Of a stretch of 44,598 nucleotides of DNA, positions 33,044 through 40,572 are shown piece by piece. Numbering within the stretch: position 1 is the first letter of the stretch; each line of letters opens with the position of its first letter. Source of the DNA: Neoroseomonas soli (GTDB taxonomy: Bacteria; Pseudomonadota; Alphaproteobacteria; Acetobacterales; Acetobacteraceae). A program made the translations under genes and the position numbers. A model generated the notes under the pieces. That model was not told where the DNA came from and ran no database searches. It saw only the letters and a program-made list of their open reading frames with translations. Location of the stretch: the NCBI RefSeq assembly GCF_018129065.1, contig NZ_JAAEDM010000035.1:1-44598 (forward strand). Reading direction: 5' to 3'.

Positions 33044-35092
33044 ATGCTGTCCGACCAGCAGGTTCATCCTACCCCTGATCTCGACTCGACTCCGTCGCTG
33101 CTCGTGCGGCTCCGGAACCTCCGCTTCCAGCCAGACTGGCGGCGTGACGGCATGCATCCGCTCCACGACGCCCTGGCCGGCGAATTCGCCGCAGCCGCGC
33201 AGGACTGGCCCGCGGAATGTCGCGCCGAGGCCGAATGGCTGCTGGCGACCATGCGGATCGACGTTCTCGCCGCCCTCGCGGGGGCGTGCCGTCTCGCCGG
33301 GCTGTCGCAGGCGCGCCGCGCCGAGGCCATCACCGCCATCCTCGCCATCACCACCCGCTGGCGCGTGATCGAGGCCAGGTATCCGGGCGCCGAGAAGGAC
33401 GCCGTCCGCGACGAGGCGAAGCGGATCCTGCGCGGCCTGGCGGAAGCGCTGCCGCAGATTCCGGCGCCGCGCATCGGCATCGCCCGCATCCTTTCGGTGG
33501 AAGGCAACCCCGACGCCGCCCTCGAGGCACTGGAAGGCGCCGGGCCGGGCGGCCGGAACCTCGCCTCCGAATACCTGCTGATCCTGACCAGGGCGCTGGC
33601 CGACAGGCACGGGGCCCGCATGCTGCACCGGGCCCTGAACGTGCCGGAATGGATCGTCGCGGCGGCGAAGGAGGATTGGCGCATCTTCCTGCTGCACCGC
33701 GCGGTCACGCTCGGCACGATCGCGGCGCAGCAGCGCCTGCGCGACGGATACCTCGAGGCGGATCCCGCCTACGGGGCGGCGCTGGCGCTGGTCACGACCG
33801 CCGACCGCGACGTCGAGGCGCGGTGCCGGGACCTGATCGCCGAGGTCCGGGCGCTCCCGCCCCGGGAGGAGGCGACCGCGCTCTGGCGGACCATCCGGGA
33901 GCCCCTGCTGCTGTATTCCATGCTCGAGGATGCGGAGCGGGCGCGGATCCTGCTGCTCGACGAGACGATGCGCCTGGCGGAGGCCACAGCCGGCACGGAG
34001 GGTTTCGACTTCCAGACGATCTCCTGCGCGCACACGCTGCTGCCCTGTTGCGAGCGGCTGTGGACGGATGCCGCCTTCCGGCGGGAGCGGGCCGCGGCGC
34101 TCGCCGGCCTACTGCGGCGGATCGACCACCCGCGGCGGGACCTGTTCCTCGGATACTTCGCCTTCATGATGGAGGACTACGCGGCGGCGAAGGACGCCTT
34201 CGCCGTGGCGACGAAGACCTCCCCCCATGCCATCGGGGCCTCCACCTACATCGACTTCCGCAGCGTGCCGGCCATCCTGCACGCGGCGGGGGAGGATGCG
34301 ACGCCGGCGCCCGCCTTCACGGTGCTGTCGCCGCGCCCCGCGGTGCGCAACGGCCCGCTGGTCGCGATCAGCGCCAATGACCGCTACCTGCGCCGGCACG
34401 CGGTCCATTATGCGCAGCAACTCAGGCGACGGAGCCGGGAGGGGAACCTCCACGTCCACCTGATCGGTGACCCGGAAGCGGAGCAGGAGACGCTGCAAAG
34501 CCTCGCGCGCATCCTTCCCGGATATCGCGTGACCCTCACCAGCGAGCCGGTCACGGTCAACGAGCCCTACTACTTCGCGACCGCCCGCATGCTGCGGATG
34601 GCGCAGCTGTGCCGCATCGCGCCCGCGCGGCCCCTGCTCGTCACGGACATCGACAGCACGCTGCGGGAACCGGCTGCCGACTTCGTCGCGCGGAAGCTCG
34701 GAACCGCCGATGTCGGGCTGGCACTCCGGTCACAGGTCACGGTCGGCCACCACTGGCGCGTTGCCGGCCTGGCGAACGTCTATCCGCGGGCCGTACCGTG
34801 GCAGACCGTCGCCGCCTGGGCGATCGCGATCGCGCCGACCGCGGGCGGGCGGCGCTTCGCGGAGATCCTGTCGCGGGTGGCGGCGGAAGGCCTGCGGCGC
34901 GCCGCCGCGGATGCATCGGGGCCGCGCTGGATGATCGACCAGAACATCCTCTTCGCGGCCTACGCGCATGCGGTCACGTTCCGTCCCGGGATCCGCTTCG
35001 CCGATGTCGGCTCGCCGCTGGACCTGCCGCCGTCGGAACTGCCGGAAGATGTGCCGCCGCCTCGGGGCCGCCACTGGATAGCGGCGGACTGA
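33044..35092 (+). CDS. Putative GT-A-fold glycosyltransferase with helical N-terminal half
   Basis: This 682-residue protein has no signal peptide. Residues 1 to about 420 are alpha-helical and TPR/HEAT-like (for example ARILSVEGNPDAALEALEGA and LFLGYFAFMMEDYAAAKDAF). From about 430 a mixed alpha/beta domain follows: LVAISANDRYLRRHAVHYAQ, LHVHLIGDPE, then LLVTDIDSTLREP with a DxD-like D535-I-D537, and RWMIDQNILFAAYAHA (D632-Q633). DxD followed later by W-x-x-DQ is the pattern of retaining GT8/GT77-like nucleotide-sugar transferases; the family call is inference. The start at 33044 lies after the terminator; no Shine-Dalgarno is seen. It converges with the serine-hydrolase gene pair. Confidence 0.6.
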   Translation: MLSDQQVHPTPDLDSTPSLLVRLRNLRFQPDWRRDGMHPLHDALAGEFAAAAQDWPAECRAEAEWLLATMRIDVLAALAGACRLAGLSQARRAEAITAILAITTRWRVIEARYPGAEKDAVRDEAKRILRGLAEALPQIPAPRIGIARILSVEGNPDAALEALEGAGPGGRNLASEYLLILTRALADRHGARMLHRALNVPEWIVAAAKEDWRIFLLHRAVTLGTIAAQQRLRDGYLEADPAYGAALALVTTADRDVEARCRDLIAEVRALPPREEATALWRTIREPLLLYSMLEDAERARILLLDETMRLAEATAGTEGFDFQTISCAHTLLPCCERLWTDAAFRRERAAALAGLLRRIDHPRRDLFLGYFAFMMEDYAAAKDAFAVATKTSPHAIGASTYIDFRSVPAILHAAGEDATPAPAFTVLSPRPAVRNGPLVAISANDRYLRRHAVHYAQQLRRRSREGNLHVHLIGDPEAEQETLQSLARILPGYRVTLTSEPVTVNEPYYFATARMLRMAQLCRIAPARPLLVTDIDSTLREPAADFVARKLGTADVGLALRSQVTVGHHWRVAGLANVYPRAVPWQTVAAWAIAIAPTAGGRRFAEILSRVAAEGLRRAAADASGPRWMIDQNILFAAYAHAVTFRPGIRFADVGSPLDLPPSELPEDVPPPRGRHWIAAD

Positions 35093-35274
35093 CCCGCATC
35101 ACGGCGCATGCCCGCGAGCCTTGCTGATGTCGTCATCGGCCAGGCCCGGCCGCATGGCGCGCGGGGCCGGCGGGGCGGCCGGGTTCGCATGGGCGTCGCG
35201 ATGCGAGGCCCATCGGCGCCCCCGCGCGCGAAACCAAGGACCCTGAAACCGAGCCAGTCGAAAGGTTGCCGGCA

Positions 35275-36585
35275 TCATGCCGGAGCCGCCCCGCCGGGCT
35301 TGCCGATCGACGCAAGGACACGACGCCGAAGGGATCGCATCGCGACCCGCCAGAACGGCGGCATGCTCTCATCGTCCAGCATGGCTCCCAGCACCTGGGC
35401 GGCGCTCGCGCGACCGGCGGCATCCTCCAGCACGGACGGATCGGCGAGCAGGACGGCCAGGGCCGGCAGTCCATGGCCGCCCATGGCGAAACGCCGGCCG
35501 AGTTCGATCCGCACCGGCCCCGGCAATTCGGCCGCGGCCGCCTGGGCCGCCGCCTCGGCCACCGCCGCGGGCTCTCCGAGCGCCAGCGCGGCGTGCGTCG
35601 TCGCGGTGGCGAGGCGCGGCGTGTTCGCCGTGGCGGGCATGCGCGCCGCGACGTGCAGCACGGCCTGCCAGTCGCCACGCTCCGCGGCCGACAGCAGCCG
35701 GCGGGAAAGCTGTTCCAGGGCCGAGGCGCGCCACCCGATCGCCAGGGCCCGGTCGCGTTCCCGTTCGGCCTCCATCCGCTGGCGATCCAGCAGCGCCGAC
35801 GGCGTGCCGAGGGCGGCCGCACCGGCCCAGAGCGTCCCGGCCAGCGTCGTGCGCCCGCGCACGGTGGCGGCGGCCGCCATCGCCGTATGCCAGGCGCGCG
35901 ATGTCCGCCGCCGGGCGCGCAGCACATCGCGGATGCCCTGTGCATCCCGCGCGAGCAGCAGTTCCAGCACGCGGCCCAGGACCGCGGTGGAAGTCAGCGC
36001 ACCGATCACGCCGTGGCGCATGTGGGGCAGCCAGATGCGGGACACGCGATCCCGGGCGCCGAGCAGATCGACGTGCCGACGGTCCGGCGCGAAATGCGGA
36101 TCGGCCACGACGACAGGGAATTCGCAGAGATCCCCGGGGCGAACGCGCATCCCCTGGTGCAGGCCGGGGTCGAAATGCGCCCGGTATCGCAGGTCGCGCG
36201 GCACGTCCCTCGGGTCGATCGAAACCTGCGGCGCGACCGCGAGAGCCGCGTCGAGCCCAAGCAGCCGGCCATGTTTCAGGGCGGCATAACCGCCCATGCT
36301 GTAGCCGTAGCCGACGGCCGGGCCGCGCAGGGTCGCGCGCACCCGCGGCGCCGCACGGGCGACGACTTGTTCCGGAAACCAGTTCGAGGCCTTGGCAACG
36401 AAGCCGATCGCCTCGAGGCCGAGCGCCCCGATGGGCGGGCCGGCCCAGATGCGCATGCCGTCCGGACGCAGCATGAACCCGCCGAAGGTGACGACCGTGA
36501 AAGCCGACCTGCCGGGCCGGTGGACCACGAGGATTTGCTCGTCCTCGAAGACGACACGCGGCGGTGCCGGCGGCGCGCCGGTCAT
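35275..36585 (-). CDS. Putative serine hydrolase with C-terminal helical-repeat domain
   Basis: This 436-residue cytoplasmic protein has an alpha/beta-hydrolase-like N-terminal half. TVVTFGGFMLRPDGM precedes the nucleophile elbow GYSMGGYAALKHG (Ser96). AVAPQVSIDPRDVP follows, then an acid candidate D162 (VVVADPHF) and the base His188 or His191 (LPHMRHG). Residues from about 215 to 436 are Ala-rich helices, whose end (FAMGGHGLPALAVLLADP) resembles the small protein encoded just upstream. The ATG overlaps the upstream stop (ATGA). Such esterase/acyltransferase-like proteins occur in surface-polysaccharide loci; a role with the facing glycosyltransferase is inferred. Confidence 0.6.
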   Translation of the reverse strand: MTGAPPAPPRVVFEDEQILVVHRPGRSAFTVVTFGGFMLRPDGMRIWAGPPIGALGLEAIGFVAKASNWFPEQVVARAAPRVRATLRGPAVGYGYSMGGYAALKHGRLLGLDAALAVAPQVSIDPRDVPRDLRYRAHFDPGLHQGMRVRPGDLCEFPVVVADPHFAPDRRHVDLLGARDRVSRIWLPHMRHGVIGALTSTAVLGRVLELLLARDAQGIRDVLRARRRTSRAWHTAMAAAATVRGRTTLAGTLWAGAAALGTPSALLDRQRMEAERERDRALAIGWRASALEQLSRRLLSAAERGDWQAVLHVAARMPATANTPRLATATTHAALALGEPAAVAEAAAQAAAAELPGPVRIELGRRFAMGGHGLPALAVLLADPSVLEDAAGRASAAQVLGAMLDDESMPPFWRVAMRSLRRRVLASIGKPGGAAPA

Positions 36586-36992
36586 GCCGGCGCCCGGGTG
36601 CCGCCGCCCCGCCGCCGCGGGTTCAACCGCCACAGGAGATGCCACGCCATCGCGGCGACGGGTCGCGGGATGTGGTGGCTGCGCAGGCAGGCTTGCAGGA
36701 CGGGCACGGCATCCGGATGTGCATGCGTCGCCGGATCGGCCAGCAGCACCGCGAGGGCCTCCGCCCCGCGCCCCCCTTCCGCCAGCCCGCGCGCGCAGGC
36801 GAGGCGAGTGGCAGGGTCGAGTTCCGCCTGCGCCAGGATGGCGGCGGCGCGGGCCGCGGCGGCGGGGGTGTGGATCTCAAGGGCCGTGGCAGTGAGCGAA
36901 CCGGCGTCGCGCGGGTCCCGGAACACCTCCCCGGGCGCCGGCGCGCGCGCCAGCAATGCGCGCCACCGGTCCGCCAGCGCCCCGGCATCCAT
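36582..36992 (-). CDS. Small helical-repeat protein, paralogous to the hydrolase C-terminus
   Basis: This 136-residue, Ala/Arg-rich, all-helical protein has no signal peptide or catalytic motif. Residues 68-88 (ARGLAEGGRGAEALAVLLADP) mirror residues of the downstream hydrolase (LGRRFAMGGHGLPALAVLLADP), and the following region also aligns in spacing. Its stop overlaps the hydrolase ATG, so the two are translated together and may bind each other. The ATG at 36992 has only a weak Shine-Dalgarno. Family unknown. Confidence 0.55.
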   Translation of the reverse strand: MDAGALADRWRALLARAPAPGEVFRDPRDAGSLTATALEIHTPAAAARAAAILAQAELDPATRLACARGLAEGGRGAEALAVLLADPATHAHPDAVPVLQACLRSHHIPRPVAAMAWHLLWRLNPRRRGGGTRAPA

Positions 36993-37087
36993 GCCGCCGA
37001 GGCTTCCCGGCGCGCCCGATGCATCAGCCTCGCCCGACAGCCGGCACCCTCCCGCATGTCCTGGGAGAGAACAGACCAGATTCGGCG

Positions 37088-37366
37088 TCAGTGCACCAGC
37101 GCCGCACCCATCCCGTGCTGCCGGATCGCCGCCGTCGCCAGGTCGAGGCTCGGCGCGGCGCCGATCGGCGTGCCGTCCGCAGCGTGGATCGACACGGCCT
37201 TCCGGCCGTTCACCACCACAGGCCGCGCATAGGCGATGCGCGCCGCGCCGTAGCGCGCCCAGGCGAGGGGCGAGAGGGACCGCAGAGCCTCGGCGGACAG
37301 CACATCCTCGTCGCGCTGCTCCTCCTCGCGCTCGTCTTCGTCGCGGTCGATGTCGTTGTCGGTCAT
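37088..37366 (-). CDS. DUF1150 family protein
   Basis: This 92-residue protein has a very acidic N-terminus (DNDIDRDEDEREEEQRDED) and a conserved core, LSPLAWARYGAARIAYARPV followed by DGTPIGAAPSLDLATAAIRQ. This matches the DUF1150 family, usually found next to small heat-shock protein genes in alphaproteobacteria, as here. AAGGAG 8 nt before the ATG at 37366 fixes the start. It lies 79 nt downstream of hsp20 on the same strand and is probably co-induced. The molecular role is unknown; a part in proteostasis is inferred from context. Confidence 0.88.
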   Translation of the reverse strand: MTDNDIDRDEDEREEEQRDEDVLSAEALRSLSPLAWARYGAARIAYARPVVVNGRKAVSIHAADGTPIGAAPSLDLATAAIRQHGMGAALVH

Positions 37367-37445
37367 TGCGTTGTCTCCTTCCGGCACGTCCCGAAGGCCC
37401 GTGCGGATATTCCGTCCCGGATGGGCCCGGATGCGATGAAGGGGT

Positions 37446-37901
37446 TCAGCCCCTGTCGGGGCTGCCCTCCACGATCGTCGTAGCGCCATTGCCGCCGGCG
37501 CCGATGCGGATGGTCTTCACCCGGCTCTCGGGCTGGGGGCGCTTCAGTTCGATGTGCAGCAGGCCGTTGTCGAGCCAGGCGCCTTCCACATCCATTCCCT
37601 CGGCCATCACGAAGGCGCGCTGGAACTGGCGCGCGGCGATGCCGCGATGGAGGAAGACGCGCCCCTCAGTGTCGTCGCCCTGCCGGCCGCGGATGACGAG
37701 CTGGTTGTCCTCCTGCGTGATCTGCAGGTCGTCCATCGCGAAGCCGGCGACGGCGAGCGTGATCCGCAGGCGGTTCTCGCCAAGCTGCTCGATGTTGTAG
37801 GGCGGGTAGCCGTCGGCGTTCTTGCCGACCCGGTCGAGCATCTGCTCGAGGTGGTCGAAGCCGAGGAACAGGGGCGAGCCGAAAAGCGACTGGCGAGACA
37901 C
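37446..37901 (-). CDS. Hsp20/IbpA-type small heat-shock protein
   Basis: This 151-residue holdase chaperone has N-terminal SLFGSPLFLGFDHLEQMLDR, the alpha-crystallin domain (about 33-130: YNIEQLGENRLRITLAVAGF, LVIRGRQ, FLHRGIAARQFQRAFVM, LDNGLLHIEL), and a C-terminal extension with KTIRIGAG. The start is GTG 37901 because AGGAGG lies 9 nt upstream and the family normally begins here; the ATG at 37919 overlaps that Shine-Dalgarno and would add six residues. The leader can fold into a ROSE-like thermometer, and a sigma-32-like promoter precedes it. DUF1150 follows. Confidence 0.93.
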   Translation of the reverse strand: MSRQSLFGSPLFLGFDHLEQMLDRVGKNADGYPPYNIEQLGENRLRITLAVAGFAMDDLQITQEDNQLVIRGRQGDDTEGRVFLHRGIAARQFQRAFVMAEGMDVEGAWLDNGLLHIELKRPQPESRVKTIRIGAGGNGATTIVEGSPDRG

Positions 37902-37910
37902 GGCAACAAG

Positions 37911-37959
37911 CCTCCTCATCCGAGAGCGAAGCGGTCGGCGGGACCCGAAGCATCCCGCC
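37911..37959 (-). promoter_or_regulatory. ROSE-like RNA thermometer in the hsp20 leader
   Basis: On minus-strand RNA, a 7-bp hairpin GGCGGGA/UCCCGCC (37959-37937) is followed by a helix that pairs GCUUCGCU with the Shine-Dalgarno AGGAGGC. The UCGCU motif (37929-37925) leaves one bulged G opposite the AGGA, which is exactly the U(U/C)GCU arrangement that defines ROSE elements in alphaproteobacterial small heat-shock genes. The loop is CUCGGAUG. Melting at high temperature would expose the Shine-Dalgarno for GTG 37901. There are fewer hairpins than in classical four-stem ROSE. Confidence 0.75.
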
Positions 37960-37967
37960 TGCACGTG

Positions 37968-37998
37968 ATTTTGGCGGTCGGCCGGGCGGTTGCAAGGG
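37968..37998 (-). promoter_or_regulatory. Sigma-32 (RpoH)-like promoter of hsp20
   Basis: On the minus strand, CCCTTGCAA (37998-37990) resembles the RpoH -35 (CCCTTGAA) and CCAAAAT (37974-37968) the -10 (CCCCATNT), spaced by 15 nt. Transcription would start near 37960, at the foot of the first thermometer hairpin. The -10 is imperfect. Confidence 0.5.
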
Positions 37999-38032
37999 GG
38001 GTGGGCGAGGGCTACATGCGCGCATTCCCGCC

Positions 38033-38560
38033 ATGACAGACACCTCCACCCTGCCGATCCTGCTCGTTCCCGACCCGCGGCTGCGCGCCAGGGCGAAGCC
38101 GATCGGACCCGGCGACGCCGAGCGCGTGCGCGACCTGGCGCCGCGCATGCTGGCCGCGATGTACGCCGCGCCGGGCATCGGCCTGGCCGCGCCGCAGGTC
38201 GGCGAATTGCTGCGCCTGGTCGTGATCGACCTGCAGAAGGACGAGCAGCAGGACCCGGTCGTGCTGGTGAACCCGGAGATCGTGGCCGCCAGCAAGGAAC
38301 TGGCGACGCGGGAGGAAGGCTGCCTGTCCCTGCCCGGCCAATACGCCGAGGTGACGCGGCCGGCGGTGGTGAAGGTCCGCTACCAGGACCTGACCGGCGC
38401 GAAGCGCGAGATCGAAGGCGAGGGGCTGATGGCCGCCTGCCTGCAGCACGAGATCGACCACCTCGATGGGGTGCTGTTCGTGGACTACCTGAGCACGCTG
38501 AAGCGGAACATGCTGCTGAGGAAGCTCGTGAAGGAGCTGAAGGCGAAGCAGCGGGATTGA
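38033..38560 (+). CDS. def: Peptide deformylase
   Basis: This 175-residue metalloenzyme removes the N-formyl group from nascent proteins. All three motifs are present: GIGLAAPQVG (48-57), EGCLSLPG (95-102, metal Cys) and QHEIDHLDG (138-146, metal His residues and catalytic Glu). The length and motifs fit type-1 PDF. It is followed by fmt, which makes the formyl-Met-tRNA whose product Def processes. The def-fmt gap is unusually long (345 bp) and filled with repeats. It is divergent from hsp20 with 131 bp between starts. Confidence 0.97.
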   Translation: MTDTSTLPILLVPDPRLRARAKPIGPGDAERVRDLAPRMLAAMYAAPGIGLAAPQVGELLRLVVIDLQKDEQQDPVVLVNPEIVAASKELATREEGCLSLPGQYAEVTRPAVVKVRYQDLTGAKREIEGEGLMAACLQHEIDHLDGVLFVDYLSTLKRNMLLRKLVKELKAKQRD

Positions 38561-38584
38561 GGGGCTGACGGGGAAGGCCTCACG

Positions 38585-38755
38585 CTCCCCGAACCCCTCG
38601 TTCTTCTCAGGGAGTGCCCTGCCCTCCCCGAACCCCTCGTTCTTCTCAGGGAGGGCTCTGCCCTCCCCGAACCTCACGTTCTTCTCAGGGAGGGCTCTGC
38701 CCTCCCCGAACCCCTCGTTTCTCTCAGGGAGGGCTCTGCCCTCCCCGAACCCCTC
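38585..38755 (-). repeat. 39-bp tandem repeat array (four units plus a partial)
   Basis: Units start at 38585, 38624, 38663 and 38702 with a strict 39-bp period; a fifth, partial unit at 38741 runs into the palindromic element copy 3. Read on the minus strand each unit contains GGGGAGGGCAGAGCCCTCCC, a hairpin like stem II of copy 2 at 14.8 kb, plus a GAGAAGAACGAGGGG-type linker. Units differ at only a few bases. The period is 13 codons, so repetitive open frames cross it on both strands, but none looks like a gene. Confidence 0.92.
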
Positions 38756-38784
38756 CGGCCAAAGGCCGAAAGGCCTTTGGAAAC
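38741..38784 (-). repeat. REP-like two-stem palindromic element, copy 3
   Basis: On the minus strand it reads GGTTTCC, stem I CCAAAGGCC/GGCCTTTGG (38759-38780), then CCGGAGGGGTTCGGGGAGGG leading into the 39-bp array, where the stem II hairpin is multiplied. Apart from this amplification it matches copy 2 nearly base for base. Confidence 0.85.
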
Positions 38785-38830
38785 CTATTTTTCGGGAACG
38801 ACCGAGCCGATGTGGTGCGCCCCAGGTGAT

Positions 38831-38895
38831 GGTTTCCAAAGGCCTTTCGGCCTTTGGCGGGGAGAGGTCCGGAGAGGGGCGGCGCCCCTCTCCGG
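38831..38895 (+). repeat. REP-like two-stem palindromic element, copy 4
   Basis: It reads GGTTTCC, stem I CCAAAGGCC/GGCCTTTGG (38835-38856), the linker CGGGGAGAGGTCCGG, and stem II GGAGAGGGGC/GCCCCTCTCC around a GGC loop. It is inverted relative to copy 3 across a 46-bp spacer, as copy 2 is to copy 1. Stem II ends 10 nt before the fmt ATG, so it occupies the ribosome-binding region. Confidence 0.85.
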
Positions 38896-38905
38896 GAACT
38901 GACGC

Positions 38906-39811
38906 ATGCGCCTCGCCTTCATGGGCAGCCCGGACTTCGCCGTCCCCGCCCTGCGCGCCCTGCACGCCGCCGGCCACGAGATCGCCGCCGTCTATGCCCA
39001 GCCGCCCCGCCCCGCCGGCCGCGGCCAGCGCGAAACGCCCTGCCCCGTCCACCGCGCCGCGCTGGACCTCGGCCTGCCGGTCCGCACGCCCGCCCGGCTG
39101 AGGCGCGACGCCGCGGAGCATGAGGCCGTCGCCGCACTGAACCTCGATGCCGCGATCGTCGCCGCCTACGGCCTGATCCTGCCGAAGCCGATGCTGGATG
39201 CGCCGAGGCGCGGGTGCCTGAACATCCATGCCTCCCTGCTGCCGCGCTGGCGCGGCGCGGCGCCGATCCATGCCGCGATCCTGGCGGGCGACGCCGAGAG
39301 CGGCGTGACCATCATGCGCATGGAGGAAGGCCTCGACACCGGCCCCATGCTGCTGAAGGAAGCGACGCCGATCGGGCCTGAGACGACCGTGCAGGCGCTG
39401 CACGACGCGCTGGCGGAGATCGGCGCGCGGCTGGTCCTGCGCGCGCTGGACGAGGACCCGCGCGCCGTGCCGCAGCCGGAGGAAGGCGTCACCTACGCAC
39501 CCAAGCTCACGAAGGAGGATGGCCGCCTCGACTGGTCGCAGCACGCCGCCGCGCTGGAACGCCGCGTGCGCGCGCTGAACCCCTGGCCCGGCACCTTCTT
39601 CACCCATGGCGGGGAGCAGATCCGCGTGCTCTCCGCAAGCGTCGAGCCCGGTTCCGGCGCGCCCGGCACGCTGCTGGACGGCGCGGCGCTGGTCGCCTGC
39701 GGCAGCGGCGCGCTGCGCCTGACGCGGCTGCAGCGGCCAGGGCGCGCGGCGATGGACGCCGACGCCTTCCTGCGCGGCTTCGCGCTGCCGGCAGGCAGCG
39801 TGATCGGCTGA
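38906..39811 (+). CDS. fmt: Methionyl-tRNA formyltransferase
   Basis: This 301-residue enzyme formylates initiator Met-tRNA with 10-formyl-THF. The N-terminal formyltransferase fold has [30 protein letters not shown], the catalytic region [20 protein letters not shown] (Asn and His of the triad), and the Asp region [13 protein letters not shown]. The C-terminal OB domain carries [10 protein letters not shown]. The length is normal. Only a weak Shine-Dalgarno is seen because a palindromic repeat ends just upstream. Its TGA overlaps the truA ATG (TGATG). Confidence 0.96.
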   Translation: MRLAFMGSPDFAVPALRALHAAGHEIAAVYAQPPRPAGRGQRETPCPVHRAALDLGLPVRTPARLRRDAAEHEAVAALNLDAAIVAAYGLILPKPMLDAPRRGCLNIHASLLPRWRGAAPIHAAILAGDAESGVTIMRMEEGLDTGPMLLKEATPIGPETTVQALHDALAEIGARLVLRALDEDPRAVPQPEEGVTYAPKLTKEDGRLDWSQHAAALERRVRALNPWPGTFFTHGGEQIRVLSASVEPGSGAPGTLLDGAALVACGSGALRLTRLQRPGRAAMDADAFLRGFALPAGSVIG

Positions 39812-40572
39812 TGCCCTCCTACGCGCTCCTGCTCGAATACGATGGCGCGCCCTTCGTCGGCTGGCAGCGCCAGGCGGAGGGGCTGTCCGTGCAGCAGGTG
39901 CTGGAGGAAGCGGCGGCGCACCTGAACGGCGGGGAAGTCCCTACCCTCACCGCGGCTGGCCGCACCGACGCCGGCGTGCATGCGGAAGGCCAGGTGGCGC
40001 AGGTGACGCTGTCCGCCGACCTGCCGCCCGAACGGGTGAAGGAAGCACTGAACTTCCATACCCGCCCCCACCCCGTCGCCGTGCTCGGCGCCGCGCCGGT
40101 GCCGGAGGGCTGGTCCGCGCGCTTCTCGGCCACCGGGCGGGCGTATCGGTATCGGATCCTGAACCGCCGCGCGCGGCCGGCGCTCGACCTCGGGCGCGTG
40201 TGGCACGTGCAGCGGCGGCTCGATGCGGCAGCGATGCACGAGGCGGCGCAGATGCTGCTCGGCAAGCATGATTTCTCGGCCTTCCGCGCCGCCGCCTGCC
40301 AGGCGAAGTCGGCGCTGCGCACGCTGGACCGGCTCGATGTCTCCCGCTTCGGGGACGAGGTGGTGGTCGTCGCCGAGGCGCGGTCCTTCCTGCACCACCA
40401 GGTGCGCAACATGGTCGGCACGCTGGCCGAGGTCGGCGCGGGCAAGCGCCCGGCCTCCTGGCCGCGCAGCATCCTGGATGGGCGCGACCGCACCCGCGCG
40501 GGCATGACCGCGCCGGCCGAGGGCCTCGTCTTCACCGGGGTGCGCTACGCGGAACCGATCGACTGGCGCTGA
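39811..40572 (+). CDS. truA: tRNA pseudouridine(38-40) synthase
   Basis: This 253-residue enzyme isomerises uridines 38-40 in the anticodon arm. The catalytic Asp53 is in AAGRTDAGVHA. Other TruA landmarks are LLLEYDGAPFVGWQRQ at the N-terminus, RAYRYRILNRR, GKHDFSAFRAAACQ and FLHHQVRNMVGTL. The start overlaps the fmt stop, so the genes are coupled (def-fmt-truA order). Its TGA abuts the stop of the convergent membrane protein gene (shared TGATCA, no intergenic base). Confidence 0.96.
   Translation: MPSYALLLEYDGAPFVGWQRQAEGLSVQQVLEEAAAHLNGGEVPTLTAAGRTDAGVHAEGQVAQVTLSADLPPERVKEALNFHTRPHPVAVLGAAPVPEGWSARFSATGRAYRYRILNRRARPALDLGRVWHVQRRLDAAAMHEAAQMLLGKHDFSAFRAAACQAKSALRTLDRLDVSRFGDEVVVVAEARSFLHHQVRNMVGTLAEVGAGKRPASWPRSILDGRDRTRAGMTAPAEGLVFTGVRYAEPIDWR

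Noticed and set aside
35093..35274. Small gene between the glycosyltransferase and hydrolase genes
   Set aside because: Short frames exist, but none has a Shine-Dalgarno or recognisable sequence. Only an imperfect hairpin (about 35189-35213) between the convergent stops was seen.
35266..37800. An 844-codon plus-strand frame across the hydrolase-DUF1150 region
   Set aside because: It is antisense to four better-supported genes and passes through their intergenic gaps without signals.
38585..38755. CRISPR array
   Set aside because: Units are directly tandem with no unique spacers, and no cas gene is nearby.
38614..38829. A 71-codon frame with 13-residue repeats
   Set aside because: It is produced by the 39-bp non-coding array, with no ribosome binding site or conserved domain; the opposite strand gives an equally repetitive frame.
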